Origin: Saussurea involucrata
Taxonomy: Eukaryota; Streptophyta; Magnoliopsida; Asterales; Asteraceae
Assembly (NCBI GenBank): GCA_033807775.1
Contig: CM066321.1
Coordinates: forward strand, 249,600,422-249,664,421
Direction: 5' to 3'
Length of the DNA: 64,000 nucleotides
Under the pieces are notes generated by a model that saw only the letters and a list, made by a program, of their open reading frames with translations, was not told the DNA's origin and made no database searches. Below, one piece after another: positions 55,239 to 64,000 of the stretch (position 1 is its first letter; each line of letters starts with the position of its first letter). The position numbers and the translations under genes are program-made.

Positions 55239-55263
55239 ATCTCCCCCTTTTTGTCAAACACAC
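55210..55263 (-). promoter_or_regulatory. Inverted repeat bracketing polypurine tract and LTR start (element K)
   Basis: GTGTTTTTGACAAAA (55210-55224) faces TTTTGTCAAACACAC (55249-55263), 14 of 15 pairs. Confidence 0.85.
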
Positions 55264-55800
55264 TTGTACTTTTCACCATCAAATTCTTAGAGCAGGAACA
55301 ATCTTCAGAAGGAGCTCTTCTGAATGTTTTGACAACTTTTGCTCAGAATTCTGAATAATCTGAGTTAACAACTTCTGGTCAGTCTTTAATCAGCAGCAGC
55401 AACGATTTCCAAATTGATTTCTGTTATATATTTGCTTTTTCTTTGCTCCCTCTTGAAATGACAATTCTCATCTTCATTTCAGCTTTCATAAGATTTCTTT
55501 ATAAGAAACAACCGATCAGTTTCCTTTTCCTCTTCTTCTTCTTAAAATAACATTTCTCTCTTTTGTTATTTCTGTACAAAAACCATATCAATCTTCAAAA
55601 TCTTTAGCTTTTCTCCCCCTAAAGTTTTGGAAAGCAAAATCATCTTCAAAATCTTTAGCTTTTCTCCCCCTTGATTTTCAAAACTTTAGCGATGCTTTTT
55701 CTTCGAATGAAGTCTATGCTTTTTCTCCTCCTTAATGAATAACCTTGCTCCCCCTCAAAATAAGAATTCTGTAGCAGTTTGTTTTCTCCCCCTGAAAGTA
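55239..55800 (-). other. Cluster of five polypurine tracts in element K
   Basis: CTCCCCC (plus strand) occurs at about 55241, 55615, 55667, 55749 and 55787. Each has the local context of a plus-strand primer. Multiple tracts are typical of Sireviruses. Confidence 0.75.
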
Positions 55801-56225
55801 TGCATATATTTCATTAAAATTATTCATTTCAAATATAGTGCTTTAATGAAAACATTTATACAAGGAGAATAAGATTTACTGAACTACACTTAATAACTAC
55901 TAACATTTGATCATTTGAAAACTTTACAAAAGAAATCCAACTTAATGAAATTTATCAGATTTTCAATCAAATGAAATCAAATGCATGTGTTTGGATTCAA
56001 ATACAAGTCATCATTGCATATCGAGTTAAAAATGTTCAGTTTCAATCCCTTTATTAAATCTATTTGGTGTGCTTAGCATGCGAAATATGATTAGCTTCAA
56101 GCATATGCAATTCTAAAAACATATACGAATACTTTGCTCTACTCACACTATTTGTCCAAAATCAGGATTTTCACAAATTTATAGGTTTATTGCGACTTTG
56201 AATTTTCCCAAAGTTTCAAGAGATG

Positions 56226-56324
56226 TGTGCTCATTGGCATCTTTTAATTTTGTGCTCATTGACATCTTTTAATTTTGTGCTCATTGACATCTTTTAATTT
56301 TGTGCACATTGGCATCTTTTAATC
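56226..56324. repeat. 25-bp tandem repeat x 4 in element K
   Basis: TGTGCTCATTGRCATCTTTT starts at 56226, 56251, 56276 and 56301. Confidence 0.92.
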
Positions 56325-56358
56325 AAAAAGTTTAGTAAGAATAAGATACATCGTTAAA

Positions 56359-56632
56359 CATGACTTTCTATCTGGTTCTATAGCAGGATTTGGGTCAGCA
56401 TATCCCAGACCAGTTGGTCTTAGGTGCTAGGTGACAAGCACCCCTTGGAACTTAATTTCCCAAACCATAAAGGCCACATCGATATATCTTAAACCCATTT
56501 GTACCAGTAGAACATGGTTTTCTATCTGATTCTATTGCAGGATTTGGGTCAGCCGATCCTAGACCAGTTGATCTTAGGGACTAGGTGTCGAGCACCCCTT
56601 AGGACTTACTCTCCCAAACCAGAAAGGCCACA
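56359..56632. repeat. ~120-bp direct duplication in element K
   Basis: 56359-56478 and 56513-56632 share most of a sequence including CAGGATTTGGGTCAGC and CCCAAACC.AAAGGCCAC. No ORF. Confidence 0.85.
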
Positions 56633-57069
56633 GGTACAAACTTTCAAACTAAATGATTTTGTATATATATATTGCATCTCAATCACTTGGTTCTAAAACG
56701 TAGTACTTCCCCCATATTTTCGTTTCCATCCAACATTCTGACAAATTATGCTTTTTGAGCATTATATTCTATATAAGTCTAAATTTCATAACATTGAGCA
56801 TTCAGCATAATTTCATTCATGATTTGCTAACCTTTCGATTTATTTCAGAAGTGAAAGTTGAAACAAATATAGCTCAGATAATACAAAAATACTTGTAAAA
56901 GCACCATTGACACACATTTTATTCATTGAATGAAAAATAAAAAAATCATATCATTGAATTAAATTGTTAAGATTCAAACATTCAAAGCAATAGAAATAAA
57001 ACATAATACAATGTTACCTTTCACCACTTGTTCCTTGAAACAGAAAAATATGACAGTTAAGGATATCAC

Positions 57070-57230
57070 CTGAGAAGTATGAGTTCTAAACTGATTTGTT
57101 TAGAAGTCTTAGTCTCTGAAGTACGGGTCCTGAACTGAATTATTCAGAAGCCATTGTCATTTAAGTACGGGTTTTGAACTGATATGTTCAAAAACCTAAA
57201 ACGTTGAATCACGGGTTTTGAACATTATCT
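57070..57230. repeat. ~45-bp repeats (GTACGGGTTTTGAACTGAT) in element K
   Basis: Three to four diverged units each contain a small inverted repeat, GAACTGATTTGTTCAGAAG-like. The same ~30 bases occur in the coding sequence of Pol in F and H. Confidence 0.75.
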
Positions 57231-57346
57231 TGAAACAATCAGATCAAATTTTGAGTCAATACTTCCTCTGAAATCAAGATAATCCTGCAAAATCAAGAGA
57301 TTTTGGTAGTCATCTACGATGATTCCTCATTAGTTATCAAAAAAAA

Positions 57347-57525
57347 ATTCTGAGTAGTAGAGTCAGAATTCTGATTAGAAGAGTCATAATTCTGAGTAAC
57401 TTGCTCAAAATTCTAAGTATCAGAGTCTGAATTCTGATTAGTTGAGTCAGAATTCTGAGTAGTGGAGTCAGAATTCTGAGTAGTAGAGTCAGAACTTCTG
57501 AGTAACAGAGTCAGAATTCTGATAA
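57347..57525. repeat. 21-bp tandem repeat x 8 with palindromic core, element K
   Basis: Eight units follow the consensus ATTCTGAGTAGTAGAGTCAGA; each junction makes TCAGAATTCTGA, a perfect 12-bp palindrome in most copies. Confidence 0.93.
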
Positions 57526-57957
57526 AACTATCCAGAGAAAATTCCTTAGAAAAATTTTTGGATTTTGTGATTTTTGAACATTCTGAATTTCAAATCACCA
57601 TAACTTGCTCAAAAATCAGAATTTTTCAACCAAAATTTGCAGGGTTGCTCAAAATGTGATTCTGAACACATTCTCTGGAAATGTTTTCTACTAAAAACAC
57701 CCACAACTATGAGTTCGATTACACCACAGTAAACTGAACTTTTTTAAAAAAAATGCTTCAAAATCAACAAATTGATCTGTATGAATCAGAAATCCATAAT
57801 CAAGATGAGACAAATTGTAAGTCCATAATCACATTCAGACCGAGTTTTGGACTGAATTATCCAAAAGTCAATATTCTCAATTTAAGCACAGCATCGGTTT
57901 TAAGTCATGTGTCAGTATTATCATTCAACTCTACACATGAATAACCTGCAAAACAGA

Positions 57958-59238
57958 TTAAGTTGTCTTTGGTACCCATATGAACTTGGGTCCAGGTTTG
58001 TTAGGTGCAGTGGCATATGCAGATATTCTATAAGAACCATACCAGTGCTGAATAAAATTCTTGTTCACAAAATCATTAGTCCCACAATATGAACAACAAA
58101 GTTTCTTTTGTGCAATTCTGACTAATTGATTTACAGAATAAATCACATCAGGTTTAACAAAAGATTTTCTTTGAAATGTATTGTTCTTCTTGACATTTGA
58201 ATTAGGAACTTTTGATTTTGGCACTTCTTTCTTGGAAGTTGTTCCTTTAACTCTCCATTCCATTTTTATCTTTTTAAAAGAACAATTATAAGATTTATCA
58301 ATAGCAGAATCATAAAACAGATTAGAAGAACGAATCTGATCTTTTGAACTATGATTTGATTTGTCAACAACTTTCGTTTCAAATTCCCTAAACTTTTTAA
58401 CATACAAATCAAACCTTGACTGCAAATCAGATTTGGACTTCCTCTCTATCATGATTTTAGTTGATAAATCAGATAATTTCTTAATAAGCCTCCTTATCTC
58501 CAAATGAAAAACTTTCTTTTCCTTCTCAAACTCATCTTTTAAGCATTTTTCTTTAAAGCCATTTACCTTCTTCTTTTCAGTCTCTTTCCTTCCATCTTCT
58601 AACTCTTTCTCCAACTCATTGATTTTTACAGAAAACTCATTTAACATTCCTGTTTTCTTTTTCTCAAAACCAATCTTTTCTTCTTGAAAAACATTTTTCT
58701 TGCATTCAAACTCTTTTCTTTCTTTTGCAAGAATTTTCTCCAAATCAGAAATTTTCAAAGATAATTCAACAGACTTTGTTTCAAAACCTTTCCTCTCAGT
58801 TTGAAAGTCTCTTCTCTCTTTCTCAAATTTCACTCTTTCAAGTATAAGAACTTGTTCAAAATCATAGATCTGTTTCAAGAGTTGACAATTTTTCATTTCA
58901 CATGATTTGATTCTATTTTCAGACTCTGTCAACATCTTTCTTCTAAAATTGCCTTTCTCTTTCAAATCAACATTCTCTTTTTCTAACAACTTTATGTTTT
59001 CTTGAACCTTTTCAAAATCCTTTAGAAAATCAGATTTCTCTTTTTGCAAAATCTTTATAACTTTTGCATATTCGTCTTGTTTTGCTTGAAGATTAGCAAT
59101 CTTGCTTTCAAAATGAACAATCTCAGTTTTTGGTTCAGAAATTGTTTCTTTTGCTTTTACAGGACTTAATTTTTGTAAATTGTCTGAACTGGTTATAGAA
59201 ATTGCAGGTCTCACAAAAATTTCAATAATCTCAGGCAT
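57958..59238 (-). CDS. Intact coiled-coil spacer protein of element K (426 aa)
   Basis: ATG 59238 opens an uninterrupted frame to TAA 57958-57960. Residues ~45-330 are almost continuous Lys/Glu-rich heptads (LEKENVDLKEK, FEKERRDFQTERKGFETKS), predicting a long coiled coil. A basic linker (KKEVPKSKVPNSNVKK) is followed by LCCSYCGTNDF and HWYGSYR near residues 380-400, and it ends GPKFIWVPK. Elements B, G and H carry homologous sequence fused behind Gag; here it stands alone and is the only protein of a young element, which suggests it is sufficient or selected for something, such as Gag assembly or RNA/particle association (inference). The hairpin and AATCTGTTTTGCAG seen at the Gag/Pol boundary of the larger elements are retained at its end although no Pol follows. 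No known domain is recognised; the Cys pair may bind metal. Confidence 0.85.
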   Translation of the reverse strand: MPEIIEIFVRPAISITSSDNLQKLSPVKAKETISEPKTEIVHFESKIANLQAKQDEYAKVIKILQKEKSDFLKDFEKVQENIKLLEKENVDLKEKGNFRRKMLTESENRIKSCEMKNCQLLKQIYDFEQVLILERVKFEKERRDFQTERKGFETKSVELSLKISDLEKILAKERKEFECKKNVFQEEKIGFEKKKTGMLNEFSVKINELEKELEDGRKETEKKKVNGFKEKCLKDEFEKEKKVFHLEIRRLIKKLSDLSTKIMIERKSKSDLQSRFDLYVKKFREFETKVVDKSNHSSKDQIRSSNLFYDSAIDKSYNCSFKKIKMEWRVKGTTSKKEVPKSKVPNSNVKKNNTFQRKSFVKPDVIYSVNQLVRIAQKKLCCSYCGTNDFVNKNFIQHWYGSYRISAYATAPNKPGPKFIWVPKTT

Positions 59239-59711
59239 GATGAAATGACAAATTCGAATATCAACTATGAATTATGATAAAAAATGAGAATCAACACAAA
59301 TCTAGAACATGCAAGAATTAATCAAATCTGTCACATGCATTTCATCAAACAGTTAGAGTACATGAATTAATGAAATCTTCTTTTCAACAAAAAATTTGAA
59401 TACTAATCAACATGCAGCAGATATAATCACTTTGATCCAGAAACCAATCAAGAATTTCGAAAACATACCTGTGATCTCTGTTTAATTTCGAGAATTAATC
59501 AGCATAGAGAGAAAATCTTTGGATAACTTGATTGTAAGATATCGATTCAACAGAAAGACAAATTCAAATTTCTTGAATCAATGATAGAAACGAATTCAAG
59601 AATTGTTAGGAATTCAAGAATTGTTAGCAGCAGCGGAATCAATTGTCGAATTGATCAAGAAACTTCAAGAACGCGATCAAACACACTCTTGGTCGAATTT
59701 GTTTGTTGATT
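59239..59711 (-). other. Leader of element K
   Basis: AT-rich untranslated DNA between primer site and ORF. No repeat or second ORF is seen. Confidence 0.6.
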
Positions 59712-59723
59712 GGCTCTGATACC
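59712..59723 (-). other. Primer binding site of element K
   Basis: On the minus strand it reads TGGTATCAGAGC, two bases inside the 5' LTR. Confidence 0.92.
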
Positions 59724-59725
59724 AA

Positions 59726-60266
59726 TTGAAAGTCCAGGTTACACTCTTACAATCAAATATGAACAATTAAGATCGTATTAATAGCAACTGGTCATATGAT
59801 CTATTAAAGATATTACAATGAATTTCTCTCTCAATAAATCTAACAATTTATGCGTAAAGAGTTATCCAAAAGGTTAGCCAAAGATTCAGTTAGCTACAGT
59901 TGCTAACTCCTATATATACTGTAGATAATAGCTAAAGCTACAGTACATATGAGAAACAGACTAATAGAACAATTACACGTGTCCTAATTAGTAACTGAAT
60001 ATAACAGATAATATCCCAAGATATGAATTCTGAACATACTTCTGAATAAGCGCTTCAGAACATTTGTCTTCATAGTCAGAAGTTCTGAGTCTCCTACTCA
60101 GAACTCTGAACCTTCTAGTCAGAATCCAACACTTAGAATCTTTTTGAGATTTCTCACTCAGAACTTCTGAGTCTTCTACTCAGAACTTCTGAGTCTTCTG
60201 AGTCTTCTTTAGTCTTCTTACTCAGAACTCAACACTTGTGTTTTTGACAAAACTCTAGACCTAACA
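59726..60266 (-). repeat. 5' LTR of element K, 541 bp
   Basis: Nearly identical to 54699-55238 (for example AATAGATCT versus AATAAATCT). Confidence 0.93.
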
Positions 60267-60282
60267 GAAATAGGCAATCATA

Positions 60283-61536
60283 TCAGTTTGTAAAGGGTTC
60301 TTCCTTAATGAGAAGTTCATCAAGGGTCATTGATGTGGTGGGAATCATCCAGTCAGGAACGGTTACACCTTGTTTTCTTTTGATCAGCGCTTCTTCAAAA
60401 ATCAAGGGTTTCAGATGTCGTGCATGAGGGTCATTCCTGAAGTCACACCAGTAGATGAGATCTCTCAGCTGTTCGATGGGAGTGATGTGAAGTTCAGAGA
60501 TGCGTTGAAAATGCTTTCCACCATCGTAGTCATGGTAAAATATCCCGTAGGGTTCACTTAAGACTTTGCCAGGGATGAAAGTCTCACCAGGAGGAAGAGA
60601 TGTGTCAAGCATGGAAAGATCAGGATCAGGACCAAGGACTTCAGCACGTGAAAAACCAATACCTGTTTCATTTCGTATGACAGGGCCATCAATTGAAGAT
60701 ATAGATTTCTTCTTCGCTGAGGCCTTTCTTTTCTGACTTTCGAGAGGAGGAGGGGGAGGAATATCCACATAGGAGTAGACTAAGTCGATTTGTTTGTTGA
60801 TCAGCTTTTCAACATGTTCCTTGTACTTCGACTTGGACTTCTGGATGGCTAACCTGATCTCCAACCATTCAGAGAGACCGTACTTCGTTATGGCTTCAGC
60901 ATAGAATTTTTCGTACTTCTTATCTTCTCTGAATATCTCGACTTCAGCGATTGAAACAAGGGTTGTTCTTCCAGAGATGAATACCTTGTTGATTTTGGCA
61001 GGAGAGAGTCTGTAGTTGACCTTTTCTTTGCACCAGGCTAAAGTGGACTGAGACACAATTCTCTTTTCTTCAGTTATCTTCTTGGCGTTTTCCCAGAGCT
61101 GAAGTTGAACTTCAATAGGAACTCTTTTCGGCTTGGGGTCTTTCACAGATCTTTTAGAAAGTTGGATGGCGTATTCTCTGTCCTTTTCTTCAGCTTCCTT
61201 TCTTTCAGCGATTAATCTTTCAGCTCTGAGGTGATCCTTGTATTCCTTTTTGGAAATTCTGAACTTTGGAGGAACTGAAGGAAGTTGATCACGCCTCAGA
61301 ATGATTCGCTGATCCTCGAATTGCTTTATTATCTCCTCTCTTCTTTTCTGATCCTCTTCACTTAGCTTTTGAGGAGCTAAGGAAGGTCTGCCTCTGTGCG
61401 CGAGTAGATGTTCTTCTGGTTCATCAGTCTCAGAGATCAAATCTAAGACTGGGATTATTTCTTCAGCAGCAACTGGTATTATTGGTGAAGTCGCAGTTGT
61501 GGAACCTTCAGCGATATCCTCAAACAGGGGAGAGGA
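60283..61536 (-). CDS. Extra ORF of element J, exon 2 (C-terminal part)
   Basis: About 415 codons run open from 61536 to the stop at 60283-60285. They begin SSPLFEDIAEG, in frame with exon 1 once the intron 61537-61675 is removed. The middle is Lys/Glu/Arg-rich (EEDQKRREEIIKQFEDQR), followed by a Pro-rich stretch (PPPPPLESQKRK) and a more globular C-terminus (YGIFYHDYDGGKHFQRI ... PDWMIPTTSMTLDELL). It corresponds in position to the C-terminal domain of the extra ORFs in C, G and H, although similarity is weak by eye. Antisense ORFs over it are shadows. Confidence 0.7.
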   Translation of the reverse strand, partial: SSPLFEDIAEGSTTATSPIIPVAAEEIIPVLDLISETDEPEEHLLAHRGRPSLAPQKLSEEDQKRREEIIKQFEDQRIILRRDQLPSVPPKFRISKKEYKDHLRAERLIAERKEAEEKDREYAIQLSKRSVKDPKPKRVPIEVQLQLWENAKKITEEKRIVSQSTLAWCKEKVNYRLSPAKINKVFISGRTTLVSIAEVEIFREDKKYEKFYAEAITKYGLSEWLEIRLAIQKSKSKYKEHVEKLINKQIDLVYSYVDIPPPPPLESQKRKASAKKKSISSIDGPVIRNETGIGFSRAEVLGPDPDLSMLDTSLPPGETFIPGKVLSEPYGIFYHDYDGGKHFQRISELHITPIEQLRDLIYWCDFRNDPHARHLKPLIFEEALIKRKQGVTVPDWMIPTTSMTLDELLIKEEPFTN

Positions 61537-61675
61537 CTAGCTGAAACACAGCGATCTTACAAGTAAGAACTTGGGTAGAATCAGAGAGAGAAAATTTGTT
61601 CAAGTGTATAGGCTTGGGTAATAGAACTGATAGTGTATGATAGAGGAGGGATGGAGTGAGAGATGATTAGTGTAC
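61537..61675 (-). other. Probable 139-bp intron in the extra ORF of element J
   Basis: On the minus strand exon 1 ends GTTTGTCAG|GTACACTAAT. The interval is T/C-rich and ends TGTTTCAGCTAG|TCC. Using the CTAG acceptor (not the CAG four bases earlier) keeps the frame open on both sides; reading through without splicing stops after two codons (Val-His-stop). Confidence 0.65.
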
Positions 61676-64000
61676 CTGACAAACCGGCTTTTCAAGCAAG
61701 ATCGTCAGATTGTCATCTTCAGCGACGCTTTTGCCTTTGCCTTTCTCAGCTCCAGAGGCTGAGGGCTTTGTCTTTGTCCGCTCCCCTGAAGGTTCATTTA
61801 TCGAGATTCCCTTAACAGCTTTGATCCTCGGAGCAGGTTTGACGATAAAGAAGTCATCGTCATCATCATCATCATTCTTCGGAGAAGAGGATGGTTCATT
61901 ATCAAGGATGTCGACGGCTTCATCATCTTCTGCTTCGGATTCGGTTTTATCAGCTTCTTCTTCGAGTTGCTCCCCCTCAGATACAGAGGCGAGCTTCTCG
62001 GTTTCCTCAGGGTTTTCATCTCCCTGAGGTCCAGCGGTGGTTTCTTCAGCATCCTTCTTCTCTCCCCTGATAGATTCATCATGGGAAAGGTCTTCAACGC
62101 TCTTGGAGAGATCTTCAGCGCTCTTCTCCCCCTCTTTCTCATGATGAGTGGGGGAGGAAAGGGTTGACTCAGCAGCGTTGGCAGGTTCTCTATCTTCTTG
62201 GTCAGAGATACCTATCAAATCTTCAATCTTTGCTATTATGTCTTGAAGGCCAGAAATAGCAGGATTTATCTTCTCCAGCTCAGTGCGATCCGCCGCTGTG
62301 AAATTGTCAGATGCAGGGACATGGGCAGGGGCAGGAGTGTTCGCTTTGTGTAGTAGCTGCTCGATCATCGTTTTCATCGAACTAACATCGGTCTTTACAG
62401 AGCCTAAGTCAGTCTTTACAGTAGACATATCTCTCTCTAGTTGTCCAACCGATGTCTTCAGCGTTGTGACCTCGCTGGACATGGATGAAACTGAATTTTT
62501 TAGAGAGGTGTAGTCTGTGTATATGTCAGCGAGCACCTTGGCGAAGTCGCTGAGAGTTTTATCTACCTGCTTCATGTCATTTATGGAAGCCTTCTTCTCC
62601 ACCACCGTTGTCAGCTTTGTAAGATTCTCTCCAGCGTTTGTTACAGCTGTATAGTTATTTGAAAGAGTAGTGGTGAGACCTGTCAGCTTTGTTTCCACGG
62701 ACTTCAGAGAGGCGTTGATGTCTCCCAAATTAGGACCTGTAACATATAAGAACTTGTGAACATAGGAAATCTCAGAAGTTTGGGGTTTAGTGACAGTGTT
62801 TATGGGTTGGTGTGTACCTGCAGGAGGATTGATGAACTCGTCAAAATTACGGGTTCCTGAAAAATGTTCCATGTCATCTTCAAAAGTGCCCATGGATTGC
62901 CCTGCAGGTCCTGTCTTCATCATTTCTGGAGTATCAGCTTTAGTTTCCGTAGAAATGATGGCATCTCCAGCGAAAACTGGATGAGAGACCAAATGAGTAG
63001 AGGGAGGAGCGAAGGATAAGAATGGAGGTTGGGTTCTGAGTTTAGCGTTGGATTTGCTGAGAAGCACTTCATCAGTCTTTTGAGAGACTGAAGGAGGTTG
63101 GGTAGGTTCCAAGTTTGTAACCTCAGCATTTAGAGACGCTGAAGTTGGGATGGAATGGATGGGTTGTTCAGGTGTGGCAGAGCGTACCACTGAACGTTCC
63201 TTCAGCTCTGCAGAAAGAGCTGAGGAGTCTTCAGCATGAGATTGCTGGGGTTGTTCCTTTGTTTTCTTGATCCTTTTAGAACCAAGTGGGGTAGATGATT
63301 GTTTCCTTTTCTTAGAAGGAGAGGATTTTGTGGCCAGGGTATCAGCGATGGGTATTGTCGCTGAAGGAGCCACAGAAGTAGAAGAAGAAGGGTTGAGAAG
63401 AGTTAAAAGGGTAGAAAGACGTACCTCATTTTCAACTGGTTTGAAGTCAAGTACCTTAGGGCCAACCTGAGAAAGTTTCAGGTCACCCTCTTGCGGGTAG
63501 CTGTCCTTCAGGCCATATTGGAAGATGGCGCTGATGAATCGGGGGTAAGGAACCCATGGAGGTCTGTCAGCGGCAGAGTCTACTCTTTGCACCAAGTCAT
63601 CATAGATAAGAGATGCCCAGTCAATGTGTAGACCTTTCAGCAGAGCGTATCCCATTGCTTGCTGAGGTTGAGCGGCTTGGTCAGAGGAGCCGGTCTTGGC
63701 AGTCATGCAGCTGATCAAGTGAGCGAAGATGAAGTTCATCTCGTTGGGCATTTTCGACTTCTTTAGCAGGGTCAGCTTCTTCTCGAGCTTCTTGTCTCTG
63801 CCAATTTACCATACATAGCCCATTGCATCGAAAAATGCAATAAGAGCTTCTTTGTCAGCGAGTTTCTTATGGTCAGGGAAAGGAACAAAAGGCTTTTCTT
63901 TTGTAGCGATGGGAAAGTTCAGAGCTTTGCGAATGATGGCAGGTGTGATCTTTATCGTGCCATACTCAGTATCGCTGAGGATACAATCAATTATTTTGGA
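61676..64000 (-). pseudogene. Extra ORF of element J, exon 1 (N-terminal and middle part; one stop, runs off the window)
   Basis: The frame enters at the window edge with a globular domain (PFVPFPDHKKLADKEALIAFF), has TAA 63807-63809, then continues KKSKMPNEMNFIFAHLISCM and GSSDQAAQPQQ, matching the positions of GSQDQAS and GSIDQSS in C and H. An NLS-like basic cluster follows (SPSKKRKQSS, GSKRIKK, ~63320-63260), then a long heptad coiled coil (62740-62330), an acidic tract with seven Asp in a row (~61865), and PRIKAVKGISI before the intron. An 81-bp segment with GT...AG ends (62737-62817) inside it could be a frame-preserving retained intron. No membrane segment is seen. A single stop is the only clear lesion in the window. 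Confidence 0.72.

Larger units (their letters stand above)
54699..60266 (-). mobile_element. Element K: young 5.6-kb non-autonomous copia with one intact ORF, target site GAAAT
   Basis: Almost identical LTRs (54699-55238 and 59726-60266; I noticed one substitution and a one-base length difference) are flanked by perfect GAAAT copies (54694-54698 and 60267-60271). It has a primer site, a ~480-bp leader, one ORF encoding the lineage's coiled-coil spacer protein, repeat arrays and five polypurine-tract-like sites. No capsid Gag, zinc knuckle or Pol is present. Confidence 0.93.
53474..64000 (-). mobile_element. Element J: Sirevirus-type copia, 3' part in window
   Basis: 3' LTR, polypurine tract and extra ORF are present on the minus strand, the last running off the window edge. 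Element K interrupts it between 54698 and 60267. The word TCAGCGA and its complement run through both LTR and coding region. Gag and Pol should lie beyond 64000. Confidence 0.85.

Overview
This window is plant nuclear DNA, almost entirely transposable elements. The retrotransposons prime from initiator-methionine tRNA (TGGTATCAGAGC), have Ty1/copia-order polyproteins (Gag with zinc knuckles, protease, integrase, reverse transcriptase, RNase H), and carry a long extra ORF downstream of pol. That fits the Sirevirus-type copia lineage of a eudicot. From memory of how common this extra-ORF family is there, I suspect Asteraceae, but I cannot prove it. I see no intact host gene, tRNA or rRNA.

Layout. 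(A) 1-2253: remnant of a PIF/Harbinger DNA transposon, with a transposase tail, a frameshifted two-exon MYB/SANT-like gene and a terminal repeat plus TTA/TAA site at 2253/2254. (B) 3527-9156, plus strand: 5' LTR, primer site, long leader, Gag and the start of pol of an old copia, cut off inside integrase. (C) 9157-14793, plus strand: promoter, extra ORF and 3' LTR of a different copia family, invaded by a 255-bp solo LTR (L). (D, E) 14794-23096: minus-strand Gypsy debris, including an LTR with primer site (18309-20309) and a 2.6-kb chromovirus-type LTR with the end of its pol (20310-23096). (F-K) 23097-64000: a stack of nested minus-strand copia elements.

Nested stack. F (reverse transcriptase fragments at 23097-23412, 49046-50181 and 53328-53473) is the oldest host. 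G (23413-49045, target site GTATA/GTATC) sits in F. H (31962-47117, 15.2 kb, target site CATTT) sits in G. I (50182-53327, GATTC) sits in F. J (53474 to beyond the window) sits in F. K (54699-60266, GAAAT) sits in J. LTR divergence estimated by eye agrees with this order: G about 3%, H about 1.3%, I about 1.6%, K almost none.

How the parts work together. B and H encode Gag and Pol; H, C, G and J carry the extra ORF; G, I and K are non-autonomous. G and K keep only a coiled-coil 'spacer' protein that normally lies between the Gag zinc knuckle and the protease. The extra ORF has its own TATA promoter in both C and H, carries basic NLS-like clusters and coiled coil with no visible membrane segment, and has an intron in J. 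Three cis features recur across the families: (1) an inverted repeat bracketing the polypurine tract/LTR junction in all seven elements where it can be checked, with a different stem in each family; (2) a hairpin followed by a 3' splice-site-like sequence at the Gag/Pol boundary; (3) short family-specific words (CAGAGG, CAGAATTCTG, TCAGCGA, TCCGGTAA) that saturate LTRs, spacers and even coding DNA. Together these suggest a partly undescribed regulatory system, which I flag as inference.
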